Shown here piece after piece: positions 25,593 to 34,164 of a stretch of DNA of 35,706 bases (positions are counted from its first letter, which is position 1; each line of letters opens with the position of its first letter). The stretch is from NCBI GenBank assembly GCA_023150565.1, contig JAKLKR010000016.1:7429-43134 (forward strand), read 5' to 3'. Below the pieces are notes generated by a model that saw only the letters and a list, made by a program, of their open reading frames with translations, had not been told where the DNA came from and searched no databases. The stretch comes from Planctomycetota bacterium (GTDB lineage: Bacteria > Planctomycetota > UBA11346). The position numbers and the translations under genes were made by a program.

Positions 25593-25889
25593 TCAGAGAG
25601 CGCGCTCGAGCACCTTCATCAGGCGCCAGCGCTTGGTCTTGGACAGGGGCCGGGTCTCGATGATGAGCACCTTGTCCCCTTCCTTCGACTCGTTCTTCTC
25701 GTCGTGGACGTGGTACTTCAGGGTGCTCTTGACATACTTGCCGTAGAGCGGGTGGCGGCGCAGCTCGGTGACGGCGACCACGCGGGTCTTGGCCATCTTG
25801 TCCGAGGACACCACGCCGATCACGCGCTTGCGGTTGCCGCGCTGGTCGGCGGAGACGGCCGGGGCCGTGGCATTCTGCTGCTCGCTCAT
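25593..25889 (-). CDS. rpsQ: 30S ribosomal protein S17
   Basis: This 98-residue protein has the OB-fold core [68 protein letters not shown]17 is an early 16S-binding protein of the 30S body. A short Gln/Ala/Thr-rich N-terminal stretch (about 18 residues) precedes the fold. It starts 2 nt after the rpmC stop. Confidence 0.98.
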   Translation of the reverse strand: MSEQQNATAPAVSADQRGNRKRVIGVVSSDKMAKTRVVAVTELRRHPLYGKYVKSTLKYHVHDEKNESKEGDKVLIIETRPLSKTKRWRLMKVLERAL

Positions 25890-25891
25890 GG

Positions 25892-26107
25892 TCAGGCCTT
25901 CTCGGCCGCAGGGGCGGCCTTCTCGCGGATGATGGTCTCGAGGCGGGCGATCTGGCGGCGGGAGGCGCGGTAGCGCATGCCCTTGGCCTTGCCCTCGAGG
26001 CGCTGCGAGAAACGGGCCTTGAGCAGCTGGTCGCGCAGCACGCCGACCTCTTTGGCCAGCTCATCAGCGCCCTTGGCGCGCAGGTCGGTCTTGGCGGACT
26101 TCTTCAT
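25892..26107 (-). CDS. rpmC: 50S ribosomal protein L29
   Basis: This 71-residue protein of two helices has [26 protein letters not shown], then the conserved [19 protein letters not shown]29 sits at the exit-tunnel mouth next to L23, near docking sites for SRP and trigger factor. It lies between rplP and rpsQ with gaps of 1-2 nt. Confidence 0.97.
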   Translation of the reverse strand: MKKSAKTDLRAKGADELAKEVGVLRDQLLKARFSQRLEGKAKGMRYRASRRQIARLETIIREKAAPAAEKA

Positions 26108-26108
26108 C

Positions 26109-26534
26109 TTACCCTTCCACCCCGCGCTTGATCATGCGGGTCTTGATCGGGAGCTTAAAGGCCTGGCGGCGGAACGCCTCGCGCGCCTGGTCCTCGGTCA
26201 CACCGGCGAGCTCGAACACCACGGTGCCCATGTCGAGGCAGCAGGCCCAGTAGTCGACCTCGCCCTTGCCCGAGCCCATGCGGCTTTCGGCGGGGTGCTT
26301 GGTGACGGGCGTGTGCGGGAAGACGCGCGCCCACATCTTGCCGGAGCGGCCAAGATAGTGGCTGGCGGCGACGCGCGCGGCTTCGAGCGAGCGCGCGGAG
26401 ATCTTGCCGCTTTCGAGCACCTGGATCCCGTAGTCGCCGAAGGCCAGACGGTTGCCGGTCTGGGCAACATGGTCCAGGGCGAAGCCACGGGTGTGCTGCT
26501 TGCGGTATTTGACTCGTGCGGGGAGCAGCGCCAC
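26109..26534 (-). CDS. rplP: 50S ribosomal protein L16
   Basis: This 141-residue protein shows RVKYRKQHTRGF, FGDYGIQVLESGKISARSLEAARVAASHYLGRSGKMW, FPHTPVTKHPAESRMGSGKGEV and KLPIKTRMI. L16 binds the A-site side of the 50S and helps position aminoacyl-tRNA. The 'SHYLGRSGK' segment differs from the commoner form (KRGGK), a lineage-type variation. Confidence 0.97.
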   Translation of the reverse strand: MALLPARVKYRKQHTRGFALDHVAQTGNRLAFGDYGIQVLESGKISARSLEAARVAASHYLGRSGKMWARVFPHTPVTKHPAESRMGSGKGEVDYWACCLDMGTVVFELAGVTEDQAREAFRRQAFKLPIKTRMIKRGVEG

Positions 26535-26537
26535 GGA

Positions 26538-27185
26538 TCAGCCCTCCTTATCCTGCTGGTCGGCATAGCGGCCGTGGTTGACCCACACGCGCACGCCGAT
26601 GATCCCGGCGGCGGTACGGGCGGTGGCATAGCCGTAATCCACCTTCATCGCCAGGGTGTTGAGCGGCACGCTGCCGGCGGCGTCGTGCTCGATGCGGGCG
26701 ATCTCGGCGCCGCCGAGGCGGCCGCTGATGCGCACCATGCAGCCCTTGGCGCCTTCGCGCATCGCGTTCTCGACTGCGCGCTTCATCGCGCGGCGGAAGG
26801 AGCCGCGGCGTTCGAGCTGCTCGGCGACGTTCTCGGACACCAGCTGGGCGACCGAGTCGGGCTTGCGCACCTCGTGGATGTTGACCTTGACCGCGGTGCC
26901 GGCGAGCTTCTCGAGATGCTTGGTCAGCGCCTCGATCTCGGCGCCGCGCTTGCCGATGATCACGCCCGGGCGGGCGGCGTGGATCAGGATGGTGGCACGG
27001 TCGTTCTTGCGCTCGATGACGATCTTCTCGACCGCCGCCGAGGCGAAACGGTCCTTCAGATAGGTGCGGATGCGGTAGTCCTGGATGACCAGGTCGGCGT
27101 ACTTGCCGCCGCGGGCATACCACACCGCGCGGTGCGGTTCGGTGATGCCGATGCGGAAACCGAGAGCGTTGATCTTGTGGCCCAT
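26538..27185 (-). CDS. rpsC: 30S ribosomal protein S3
   Basis: This is a 215-residue protein started at MGHKINALGFRIGI, with GAGGGG upstream; the frame extends 15 residues further without support. The KH domain has PGVIIGKRGAEIEAL (GXXG motif), and the C-terminal domain has RRGSFRRAMKRAVENAM and GRLGGAEIARIE. S3 lines the mRNA entry tunnel and takes part in helicase activity. Confidence 0.98.
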   Translation of the reverse strand: MGHKINALGFRIGITEPHRAVWYARGGKYADLVIQDYRIRTYLKDRFASAAVEKIVIERKNDRATILIHAARPGVIIGKRGAEIEALTKHLEKLAGTAVKVNIHEVRKPDSVAQLVSENVAEQLERRGSFRRAMKRAVENAMREGAKGCMVRISGRLGGAEIARIEHDAAGSVPLNTLAMKVDYGYATARTAAGIIGVRVWVNHGRYADQQDKEG

Positions 27186-27192
27186 GGTCCCC

Positions 27193-27540
27193 TCAATTCC
27201 CCGCGACAGCGGCCTTGGCCACCGCGACATGGATATGGCTGCAGGCTTTCACGCGGGCGTGCGCACGGCCCTTGGCCTGCGGACGGAAGCGCTTGATGAC
27301 CATGCCCTTGTCGACGCGGGCGTCGACCACGGTGAGGTCCATCGGGTCGACCCCGCCCTGGCTGGCGGCGTTGGCGACGGCGCTTTCCAGCACCTTCTTG
27401 AGCATGGTCGAGCCGCGGCGCGGCTGGAAGGCGAGGAGGTTCAGGGCCTCCTCGACGCGCTTGCCGCGGATCAGCGCGGTCGAGAGTCTCACCTTGGTCG
27501 GCGAGATGCGCGCATTGCGGGCGGTGGCGGAATAGCGCAT
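27193..27540 (-). CDS. rplV: 50S ribosomal protein L22
   Basis: This 115-residue protein shows RNARISPTKVRLSTALIRGKRVEEALNLLAFQPRRGSTMLKKVLESAVANA, VVDARVDKGMVIKRFRPQAKGRA and the C-terminal HIHVAVA. L22 has a beta-hairpin extending into the exit tunnel, where macrolides and stalling peptides act. The ATG overlaps the rpsS stop by one base (TAATG). Confidence 0.98.
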   Translation of the reverse strand: MRYSATARNARISPTKVRLSTALIRGKRVEEALNLLAFQPRRGSTMLKKVLESAVANAASQGGVDPMDLTVVDARVDKGMVIKRFRPQAKGRAHARVKACSHIHVAVAKAAVAGN

Positions 27541-27818
27541 TACTTCGCCTCCTCCTTCTTGGTGCCGCCGTGACCGGTGAAGCGGCGGGTCACCGAGAAC
27601 TCGCCCAGCTTGTGGCCGACCATGTTGTCGGTGATGTGCACCGAGATGAAGGTCTTGCCGTTATGGACCGAGAAGGTGTGGCCGATGAAGTCGGGCACCA
27701 CGGTGCATGCGCGCGACCAGGTCTTGATCGGGGCGCGGGCACCGGATTCCTTCTGCTTCTCGATCTTCTCGAGGAGCTTGATGTCGACGTAGGGGCCTTT
27801 GCGGGAGCTGCGGGACAT
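27540..27818 (-). CDS. rpsS: 30S ribosomal protein S19
   Basis: This 92-residue protein has [11 protein letters not shown], the core [45 protein letters not shown] and the closing [10 protein letters not shown]19 binds the 30S head beside S13. It is coupled to rplV through a 1-nt overlap and starts 7 nt after rplB. Confidence 0.98.
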   Translation of the reverse strand: MSRSSRKGPYVDIKLLEKIEKQKESGARAPIKTWSRACTVVPDFIGHTFSVHNGKTFISVHITDNMVGHKLGEFSVTRRFTGHGGTKKEEAK

Positions 27819-27825
27819 GTCGGAC

Positions 27826-28671
27826 TCACTCCGCGTTCATCGTCCGACCGTCACGACGGCGGATGATGAACACGTTGTTGCGGTTCTTCTTGGTGCGGGT
27901 CTTCTTGCCGTCGACCAGGGCCCACGGCGAGCAGTGCTGACGGCCACCGTTGGTGTGGCCTTCGCCACCACCCAGCGGATGGGCGATGGGGTTCATGGCG
28001 TTGCCGCGCACGGTCGGGCGGATGCCCAGCCAGCGGTTGCGGCCGGCCTTTCCGATGCAGCGGATGTTCGCGTCGATGTTGCCGACGATGCCGATGGTGG
28101 CGCGGCACTCGGCCATCACCTTGCGCAGTTCGCCCGAGGGCATGGCGAGGATGGCATAGTCGCCGTCGACCGCCATCAGCCGGCAGTAGGTGCCGGCCGA
28201 GCGCGCCAGCTGGCCGCCGCGACCGGGCTGCAGCTCGACGTTATGGACTTCGAGGCCCTGGGGGATGTGGCGCAGCTTGAGCGCGTTGCCCACGTTGGGT
28301 TCGCCGGCCGCCGAGCAGCTGACGATCTTGGCCCCGACCTTGAGGTCCTTGGCGGCGAGGACATAGGCCTTCTCGCCGTCGACGTAGAACACCAGGGCGA
28401 TGCGGCAGTTGCGGTTTGGATCGTATTCGATCGCCGCGACGGTGCCGACCACGTCGGTCTTGGTACGCTTGAAGTCGACCAGACGGTACTGGCGGGCGTG
28501 TTGGCCACCCTTGTGGCGCACGGTGATGCGCCCCTGGTTGTTGCGCCCGGCGTTGTACTTCAGCCGCTGGCACAGGGACTTCTCGGGCACCGACTTGGTG
28601 ACCTCAGCGAAGTCGGGGATGGTGGCATGGCGGGCGCCGGCCGAATGGGGCCCGAGGACGCGGTACGGCAT
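27826..28671 (-). CDS. rplB: 50S ribosomal protein L2
   Basis: This 281-residue protein has [23 protein letters not shown] and the C-terminal region [21 protein letters not shown]2 supports subunit joining and peptidyl-transferase architecture. The first His of the HPxGGGEG motif (E. coli His229) is kept. The usual second His is Leu, and the loop after it ([12 protein letters not shown]) departs from the proteobacterial form; variants at this second position are known in other phyla. Confidence 0.98.
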   Translation of the reverse strand: MPYRVLGPHSAGARHATIPDFAEVTKSVPEKSLCQRLKYNAGRNNQGRITVRHKGGQHARQYRLVDFKRTKTDVVGTVAAIEYDPNRNCRIALVFYVDGEKAYVLAAKDLKVGAKIVSCSAAGEPNVGNALKLRHIPQGLEVHNVELQPGRGGQLARSAGTYCRLMAVDGDYAILAMPSGELRKVMAECRATIGIVGNIDANIRCIGKAGRNRWLGIRPTVRGNAMNPIAHPLGGGEGHTNGGRQHCSPWALVDGKKTRTKKNRNNVFIIRRRDGRTMNAE

Positions 28672-28672
28672 G

Positions 28673-28954
28673 TCAGGCCCCCTCGATCTTCTGGCCGTCG
28701 GCCAAGCTCACGATCGCCTTCTTCCAGGCGCTGGTGAGGCCGGGTTCGCGGCCACGCACGCGCCGGCTCTTGCCACGCACGTTCATGGTGGAGATGCCGG
28801 TGACGGTGACCTTGAACAGGGTCTCGACCGCCTCCTTGATCTGCTGCTTGTTGGCATCCTGGTGCACCTCGAAGGTGTACTGGGCCAGCTTGTTCTGGAG
28901 GTGCATCGACTTCTCGGACACCACCGGACGCTTGATGATCTCGTAAGGATTCAT
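28673..28954 (-). CDS. rplW: 50S ribosomal protein L23
   Basis: This 93-residue protein shows IIKRPVVSEKSMHLQNKLAQYTFEVHQDANKQQIKEAVETLFKV and the basic loop region VRGKSRRVRGREPG. L23 is at the exit tunnel and docks trigger factor and SRP. It lies 3 nt after rplD and 1 nt before rplB. Confidence 0.98.
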   Translation of the reverse strand: MNPYEIIKRPVVSEKSMHLQNKLAQYTFEVHQDANKQQIKEAVETLFKVTVTGISTMNVRGKSRRVRGREPGLTSAWKKAIVSLADGQKIEGA

Positions 28955-28957
28955 GCC

Positions 28958-29590
28958 TCAGCCCTTCAGTTCCTTCACCAGCGCTTCGATGGCGCTCTTG
29001 GTGAAGACCAGGTTGGCGTGGGTCAGGACCACACCGGCGTTGAGGTTGCGGCGCTCGGACACCGTCACCTTGGGGATGTTGCGGGTGCTGAGGTGGAGGT
29101 TGGGCAGGTTGCCCTCGCTCACCAGCAGCGCGCGCTTGCCTTCGAGGCCGGTCTTGCCCAGGAAGGCGGCGACCGCCTTGGTCTTGGGCTCGGTCAGGCC
29201 GTCGAGGCCCTCGACCGCGCACACCGCGTTCTTCTCGAGACGGTAGCGCAGGGAGGAGAGCAGGGCCAGCTCGCGCTGTCCGCGCGGCAGCTGGTAGGCG
29301 TAGTCGCGCGGGCGCACGGCGTGGGCGCGGCCACCGCCGACCCACTGGGGCGAGCGGGTCGAGCCCTGGCGGGCGCGGCCGGTGCCCTTCTGGCGCCACG
29401 GCTTGCGGCCGCCACCGGCGACCTCGCCACGGTCCTTGTTCTTGTGGGTGCCCTGGCGCTGGCTGGCCAAGTAGGCGATCAGCGCCTCCTTGAGCAGGCC
29501 GCGGCGCACGGTCTTGTCGAACAGGGCGGGGTCGACGGCGAGTTCGCCGGTCTTCACACCCTCAGCATTGAAAACGGGGATGGCGGTCAT
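28958..29590 (-). CDS. rplD: 50S ribosomal protein L4
   Basis: This is a 210-residue protein started at [11 protein letters not shown], with GAGG upstream; a GTG 5 codons earlier is weaker. It shows [43 protein letters not shown], the tunnel-lining loop of L4. In E. coli L4 represses the S10 operon by binding its leader. That makes the structured leader upstream of rpsJ noteworthy, although no L4 motif can be assigned by eye. Confidence 0.98.
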   Translation of the reverse strand: MTAIPVFNAEGVKTGELAVDPALFDKTVRRGLLKEALIAYLASQRQGTHKNKDRGEVAGGGRKPWRQKGTGRARQGSTRSPQWVGGGRAHAVRPRDYAYQLPRGQRELALLSSLRYRLEKNAVCAVEGLDGLTEPKTKAVAAFLGKTGLEGKRALLVSEGNLPNLHLSTRNIPKVTVSERRNLNAGVVLTHANLVFTKSAIEALVKELKG

Positions 29591-29601
29591 GGATTCTGCC
29601 C

Positions 29602-30207
29602 TCACGCCTGCGTGATGGCCACCAGGCCACCGTTCGGTCCGGGAATCGCGCCTCTGAGCACCACCAGGTTGTTCTCGGCATCCACCGAAACCACCTTGAG
29701 ATTCTTGACGGTCACCTGCTCGTCGCCCCAGTGGCCGGCCATCTTCTTGCCCTTAAACACCTTACCGGGGTCCATGCGGCAGCCGATGGAGCCGGGGGTA
29801 CGGTGGCCCATGGCGCCGTGGGTCATCTTGTGGCCACCGAAGTTCCAGCGCTTGACCACACCGCTGAAGCCACGGCCTTTGATTCCGCCGGTCACGCTGA
29901 CCAGCTTGGCGGTATCGAGCAGGGCCACGGTGAGCTTGGCGCCGACCTTGGCATCGCTACCGGCGGGGATCTCGCGCAGGGCTTCGCGGAAGGCCACATC
30001 GGCCTTCTTGTATTCGCCAGCCACCGGCTTGGCCACCGAGCGGCGACGACGTCCGACCGCGACCTTCACCGCCTCGTGGCCGTGCTTGTCCTTGGTCTTG
30101 ACCTCGACGACCTCGTTGGGGAGGACTTCGATCACAGTCACGGGGACGGCGATATCGCCATCAAACACCCGGGTCATGCCGACCTTGTTGCCGTAGAGGA
30201 TGGGCAT
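29602..30207 (-). CDS. rplC: 50S ribosomal protein L3
   Basis: This 201-residue protein has YGNKVGMTRVFDGD at the start and KGRGFSGVVKRWNFGGHKMTHGAMGHRTPGSIG, the core loop that reaches the peptidyl-transferase centre, then RMDPGKVFKGKKMAGHWG. L3 is one of two proteins that initiate 50S assembly. The rpsJ stop is 4 nt upstream of its ATG. Confidence 0.98.
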   Translation of the reverse strand: MPILYGNKVGMTRVFDGDIAVPVTVIEVLPNEVVEVKTKDKHGHEAVKVAVGRRRRSVAKPVAGEYKKADVAFREALREIPAGSDAKVGAKLTVALLDTAKLVSVTGGIKGRGFSGVVKRWNFGGHKMTHGAMGHRTPGSIGCRMDPGKVFKGKKMAGHWGDEQVTVKNLKVVSVDAENNLVVLRGAIPGPNGGLVAITQA

Positions 30208-30211
30208 GGGC

Positions 30212-30526
30212 TCACCTCACCGTCTGCTTGATGGTGATGTCCACGCCGGCGGGAACGTCAACCTTGCTGAAGACGTCATTGGTCTTCGCGGTCGGCTCCA
30301 GGATCTCGATGATCCGGGCGTGGGTGCGCAACTCGAACTGCTCACGCGACTTCTTGTCGATGTGGGGGGAGCGCTGGACGGTGAAGCGCTCGATCTTGGT
30401 CGGCATGGGAATCGGGCCCGCGACCTTGGCGCCGGTGCGCTTGGCGGTGTCCACGATGTCCTGCGCGGCACGGTCGAGGATACGGTGGTCGTATCCTTCG
30501 AGGCGGATTTTGATCTTCTCTTTCAC
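30212..30526 (-). CDS. rpsJ: 30S ribosomal protein S10
   Basis: This 104-residue protein starts at GTG 30526 with GGGAG 7 nt upstream. It shows [66 protein letters not shown]10 lies in the 30S head and, as NusE, joins antitermination complexes with NusB. It is the first gene of the operon; tuf and fusA, often just upstream, are absent. Confidence 0.98.
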   Translation of the reverse strand: MKEKIKIRLEGYDHRILDRAAQDIVDTAKRTGAKVAGPIPMPTKIERFTVQRSPHIDKKSREQFELRTHARIIEILEPTAKTNDVFSKVDVPAGVDITIKQTVR

Positions 30527-30757
30527 GCTCTCGCTCCCATGACGCCTGTTGCGTCTGGTCAGCCTTGCGGCTGCGGTTGGCCCTGGAACCTGTCGACCCC
30601 TGGCGCATCAGCGCCCACGTCGACTCACAGACTGGACGGGCTTGCATCCCGTCTGCGGCCCCCAGAGGTCCGGGTTCCAGTTGGAAGCCCGTACGTGGGT
30701 GGGGAGGCGCAGGTTATTGGATGAATCCAGATCGCAAGATCTTTTTGCCCGGCCGGG
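30527..30757 (-). ncRNA. Structured 5' leader of the S10 operon
   Basis: The untranslated region before rpsJ contains a series of stems on the minus-strand RNA. CTGGAACC (30583-30590) pairs with 30673-30680 over 8 bp and encloses two hairpins: GTCGAC/GTCGAC with inner GGCGC-ATCA-GCGCC (30592-30624), and GACGGG/CCCGTC (30635-30653). Next to rpsJ come CAGCC-GCAA-GGCTG with a GNRA loop (30560-30573) and GACGC/GCGTC (30541-30555). Further up lie TGGAT/ATCCA and AGATC/GATCT with a 4-nt loop (30729-30742). The layout looks like a three-way junction plus accessory hairpins. An r-protein autoregulatory leader is a plausible but unproved role. Confidence 0.55.
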
Positions 30758-30763
30758 CGATGG

Positions 30764-30792
30764 TGTAAATCAGGGCGGTTTATTGCCGCCAA
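30764..30792 (-). promoter_or_regulatory. Candidate promoter of the S10 operon
   Basis: On the minus strand, TTGGCG (30787-30792) and TTTACA (30764-30769) are separated by exactly 17 bp, a sigma-70-like arrangement with weak matches (4/6 and 3/6). A 12-bp palindrome GCCCGGCCGGGC (30747-30758) lies where transcription would start. This is a visual guess. Confidence 0.35.
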
Positions 30793-30870
30793 ATCCAAGC
30801 AACCTGACAACGCCCAACCCCGTCCAACTCCGGCCACCGAGCCGCCAGGCTGACCCCTGCCATATTCGAC

Positions 30871-30907
30871 AAAAAAAAACCCCCGCAAGTCCAGTGGACT
30901 GCGGGGG
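30871..30907 (-). terminator. Rho-independent terminator of tRNA-Arg
   Basis: On the minus strand a CCCCCGC/GCGGGGG stem, prolonged by AGTCC/GGACT with one bulge, is followed by nine T residues (30871-30879). It starts 2 nt after the tRNA CCA end. It is the most classical terminator in the window and isolates tRNA-Arg from the S10 operon. Confidence 0.93.
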
Positions 30908-30909
30908 TC

Positions 30910-30986
30910 TGGCGCGCCGGAGAGGACTCGAACCTCTAACCTACAGATCCGTAGTCTGTTGCTCTATCCAATTGAGCTACCAGCGC
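30910..30986 (-). tRNA. tRNA-Arg (anticodon ACG), CCA encoded
   Basis: A complete 77-nt cloverleaf: acceptor GCGCTGG pairs with CCGGCGC, the D arm has AGCTCAATTGGATAGAGC, the anticodon stem ACAGA/TCTGT holds the loop CTACGGA with anticodon ACG, and the T arm has GGTTCGAGTCC. Discriminator G is followed by a genomic CCA. The A34 is expected to be edited to inosine to read CGU/CGC/CGA codons. Confidence 0.97.
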
Positions 30987-31034
30987 GTGCGGGGCGTGGA
31001 ATCTAGTGACACCACGCCGTTGTCAAGACGACGC

Positions 31035-31640
31035 TCAAGCGAAGGCGCGCAGGTAGGGAACCGTCGCCGCCTTGGCCTTCACCTGCGGCAGGCCATCGAT
31101 CAGTTCCCCGGTGGCATCCCAGGCGCCGGTGACGAACTGCTTGCGGATGCCGTCGGCCATCTGCGCCGCAAACAGCTTGGCGCCGACGCGCACCTGGAGC
31201 GCCTCGACATCCACCGCCACCTCGACCCGCGGGTCGGCCTCGACCAGGGCCTGGATGGCCTCGCTGTCGGCCACCGTCACGCGCAGGATGGGCAGCCCCA
31301 TCGCCACGCAGTTGCCATAGAAGATCTCGCTGAAACTCACGCCCACGATGGCCTTGATGCCCCATTTGGCGATCGCCTGCGGGGCGTGCTCGCGCGAGGA
31401 ACCGCAGCCGAAGTTGCTGTTGACCACCAGCACCGCCGCCCCGGCGAATCGCGCCTCATCGAAGGGATGGGTCTTGCCCTGGGCCTTGAGTCCGCGCCGG
31501 TCATCCTCGAAGGCGTGCTCGCCCAGGCCGTCGAAGGTCACGCAGCGCAGGAAGCGCGCCGGGATGATGCGATCGGTGTCGATGTCGTTGCCCCGGACAG
31601 GGACGGCACGGCCGGCGAGGAGCTTGATCTGGGAAGGCAT
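31035..31640 (-). CDS. leuD: 3-isopropylmalate dehydratase small subunit
   Basis: This is a 201-residue protein started at MPSQIKLLAGR, with GAGG upstream. It shows VRGNDIDTDRIIPARFL and the swivel-domain motif NSNFGCGSSREHAPQAI, then SFSEIFYGNCVAMGLP. With LeuC it isomerises 2-isopropylmalate to 3-isopropylmalate in leucine synthesis in the cytoplasm. The gene starts 8 nt after the leuC stop, so the two form an operon. Confidence 0.97.
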   Translation of the reverse strand: MPSQIKLLAGRAVPVRGNDIDTDRIIPARFLRCVTFDGLGEHAFEDDRRGLKAQGKTHPFDEARFAGAAVLVVNSNFGCGSSREHAPQAIAKWGIKAIVGVSFSEIFYGNCVAMGLPILRVTVADSEAIQALVEADPRVEVAVDVEALQVRVGAKLFAAQMADGIRKQFVTGAWDATGELIDGLPQVKAKAATVPYLRAFA

Positions 31641-31648
31641 CGTGGACC

Positions 31649-33061
31649 TCACTTCAGGAACTTGCGCACGTCGGCGACCTTGCCTTCGAGCGCGGCGATG
31701 GCGGCCATGGCAGGAGAGGAGAGGATGGTACGGCCTTCAGGCGAACCCTGGCGGCCCTTGAAGTTGCGGTTGGAGGTCGAGATCGACACCTGCCGCCCCT
31801 TGAGCTTGTCCGGGTTCATCGCCAGGCACATCGAGCACCCGGCCTCGCGCCACTCGAAACCGGCGGCGGAGAACACCTTGTCCAGGCCCTCCTTTTCCGC
31901 TTCGACCTTCACCGCTTCGCTGCCGGGGACCACGATCGCCTTGACCGTGGCGGCGACCTTGCCGCCATGGGAGCGGACCACCGCCGCCGCTGCACGCAGA
32001 TCGCTCATTCGACCGTTGGTGCACGAACCGATGAACACCACATCGACCGGGAAGCCCTCCAGCCGCTGGCCGGGCTTGACCCCCATGTACTGGTAGGCCT
32101 CTTCGACCGTGGCCCATTCGTCCTTGGCGAAGGATTCCTTGGCCGGGATGGCCTCGGAGATGCCGATGCCATGGTCGGGCGAGATGCCCCAGGTCACATA
32201 GGGCTGGATGTCCTCGGCACGGAAGGTCTTGACGTCATCATAGACCGCGTCGGCGCCGCTGGCGATCGACCGCCACCAAGCCACCGCCTTGTCCCAGGCC
32301 GCGCCCTTGGGCGCGTGCTCGCGGCCCTTGAGGTAGGCGAAGGTGGTGTCGTCGGGGTTGATGTAGCCGCAACGCGCACCGCCTTCGATGGCCATGTTGC
32401 ACACCGTCATGCGCTCCTCCATGGTCATGGCGGCGATGGTGGTGCCGGCGAATTCGTAGGCGAAGCCCACCCCGCCCTTGGCGGTGAGCTGGCGCAGCAC
32501 ATGCAGGATCACGTCCTTGGCCGCCACCCCTGGGGTGAGCTTGCCGTCAACCTGGACCTTGCGCACCTTCATCCGGCCCATCGACAGGGTCTGGGTGGCG
32601 AGCACGTCGCGCACCTGGCTGGTGCCGATGCCGAAGGCGATGGCGCCGAAGGCGCCGTGGGTGGCGGTGTGGCTGTCGCCGCAAGCCACCGTCATGCCCG
32701 GCTGGGTCAGGCCCTGCTCGGGGGCGACGATGTGCACCACCCCCTGCTTGCCCGATCCGGGCTGGAACAGGCGGATGCCGAACTGGCGGCAGTTGGCCTC
32801 GATCGCCGTCATCATCTCCTCGGCCATGTCGTCGGCATAGGGCCGGGACTGGTCCTCGGTGGGGACGATGTGGTCGACGGTGGCGACGGTGCGCTCGGGA
32901 AAGGCCACGGTGAGGTTGCGCTCGCGCAGCATCGAGAACGCCTGCGGGCTGGTGACCTCGTGGATCAGGTGCAGACCGATCAGCAGCTGGGTCTGGCCCG
33001 AGGAGAGGGCGCGGACGGCGTGGAGATCCCAAACCTTGTCGAACAGCGTGGCTTTGCTCAT
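31649..33061 (-). CDS. leuC: 3-isopropylmalate dehydratase large subunit
   Basis: This 470-residue protein is of normal length. It shows [23 protein letters not shown], and the 4Fe-4S ligands Cys347 (IGSCTNGR), Cys409 and Cys412 ([10 protein letters not shown]), matching the aconitase superfamily. The cluster binds and dehydrates the substrate. Residues [18 protein letters not shown] near the end are the LeuC ending. The first gene of leuCD, it faces the FHA-HATPase gene divergently across 134 bp; leuA and leuB are not in the window. Confidence 0.98.
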   Translation of the reverse strand: MSKATLFDKVWDLHAVRALSSGQTQLLIGLHLIHEVTSPQAFSMLRERNLTVAFPERTVATVDHIVPTEDQSRPYADDMAEEMMTAIEANCRQFGIRLFQPGSGKQGVVHIVAPEQGLTQPGMTVACGDSHTATHGAFGAIAFGIGTSQVRDVLATQTLSMGRMKVRKVQVDGKLTPGVAAKDVILHVLRQLTAKGGVGFAYEFAGTTIAAMTMEERMTVCNMAIEGGARCGYINPDDTTFAYLKGREHAPKGAAWDKAVAWWRSIASGADAVYDDVKTFRAEDIQPYVTWGISPDHGIGISEAIPAKESFAKDEWATVEEAYQYMGVKPGQRLEGFPVDVVFIGSCTNGRMSDLRAAAAVVRSHGGKVAATVKAIVVPGSEAVKVEAEKEGLDKVFSAAGFEWREAGCSMCLAMNPDKLKGRQVSISTSNRNFKGRQGSPEGRTILSSPAMAAIAALEGKVADVRKFLK

Positions 33062-33195
33062 GGGGGGCCTGTACGGTGGGGCGGGGCATCATTGCGCGCC
33101 GGTTCTGGCGACAAGGGGGCACCCGGCCGCGCGACAGACCCCACCACACCTTGCATAGGTGGATACGCTCCTAAGGTGCCCGTCCCGATCGCACC

Positions 33196-34062
33196 ATGCC
33201 GGCGCTCAAACTCGAAGTCCTCAATTCGGCCTTCAAGGGCAAGCAGATCCGCTTCAAGGAGGGGATCCTGGTGGGCAGCGCGCCTGAGTGCCAGCTGCGC
33301 GCCCAGCACCCCGACCTCAAGCCGCGGCATGCCCGTTTCCTCATGGACGGGGATCGTGCCTTCGTCGAGATCGTCGACGAATCCGCGCATATCTTCATCA
33401 ACAATCAGGACGTCGTGCGCAGCGAGCTGCGCCACAACGACACCGTGATCATGGGGCCGATCCGCCTGCGGGTGGTCGACGATGCCCTCGCCAGCCGCGC
33501 CTCGCTGCGCCTGGACGAGCTGCTGGCCGAGGCCGAGGTCGCCGATGGCGACGACGGCGCGGTCTACGACTTCGCCAAGGAAGACCTGTTCTTCCTCACC
33601 ACCCGCAATCCCTCGCTCAAGCGTCGCATCGCCTTCGTCATCCCCAGCCGCGACAAGTTCCTCGACCAGTCGCAGGTGTTCCTCTCGCGCATCGTCAAGC
33701 ATTGCGGCGCCGACGAACCCCAGGTCGACGCCTTCATGACCTGCGCCAAGGAGCTGGTGCTCAACGCCCACCGCCACGGCCACAAGTTCGACGAGAGCAA
33801 GCGCATCACCGTGCGCTTCCGCGACCTCGGCGACCGCCTGTCGCTGTCGGTCGAGGACCAGGGCGACGGCTTCGACCACCGCGCCGTGCTGGCGTCGGTG
33901 CGCGATAAGGACGCCGCCACCGCGGCCCGCGAGCGCTACCTGGCGGGCGGCTTCGGCGGCCTCGGCTTCCAGCTCATCACCCGCCTGACCGAGAGCCTCA
34001 CCTACAACGATCGCGGCAACCAGGTGACCATCCTGATCAGCAAGAAGGCCCCAGCGGGCTGA
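33196..34062 (+). CDS. FHA domain fused to a HATPase_c (anti-sigma-like kinase) domain
   Basis: This 288-residue cytoplasmic protein has residues about 5-95 resembling an FHA fold (EGILVGSAPECQLRA, LKPRHARFLMDG, HIFINNQDV), a phosphothreonine-binding module. After an acidic linker, residues about 150-285 hold a GHKL ATPase: N box ELVLNAHRHGH (186-196), G1 box EDQGDGFD (220-227) and G2 GGFGGLGFQLI (251-261). This pattern fits RsbW/SpoIIAB-type serine kinases more than sensor histidine kinases, as no HisKA region is seen. It may bind a phosphoprotein and phosphorylate an antagonist. No sigma factor or STAS partner is adjacent. Confidence 0.8.
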   Translation: MPALKLEVLNSAFKGKQIRFKEGILVGSAPECQLRAQHPDLKPRHARFLMDGDRAFVEIVDESAHIFINNQDVVRSELRHNDTVIMGPIRLRVVDDALASRASLRLDELLAEAEVADGDDGAVYDFAKEDLFFLTTRNPSLKRRIAFVIPSRDKFLDQSQVFLSRIVKHCGADEPQVDAFMTCAKELVLNAHRHGHKFDESKRITVRFRDLGDRLSLSVEDQGDGFDHRAVLASVRDKDAATAARERYLAGGFGGLGFQLITRLTESLTYNDRGNQVTILISKKAPAG

Positions 34063-34073
34063 GCCCTCCCCGG

Positions 34074-34155
34074 GCGGACATGGCGGAATTGGCAGACGCG
34101 CCAGGTTTAGGTCCTGGTGCCGCAAGGCGTGTGGGTCCGAGTCCCACTGTCCGCA
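34074..34155 (+). tRNA. tRNA-Leu (anticodon UAG)
   Basis: An 82-nt cloverleaf: GCGGACA pairs with TGTCCGC, the anticodon stem CCAGG/CCTGG holds loop TTTAGGT with anticodon TAG, then a class II variable arm (TGCCGCAAGGCGT) and a T arm with GGGTCCGAGTCCC. Discriminator A is followed by TCT, so the CCA tail is not encoded and must be added. Confidence 0.97.
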
Positions 34156-34164
34156 TCTTCTCGA

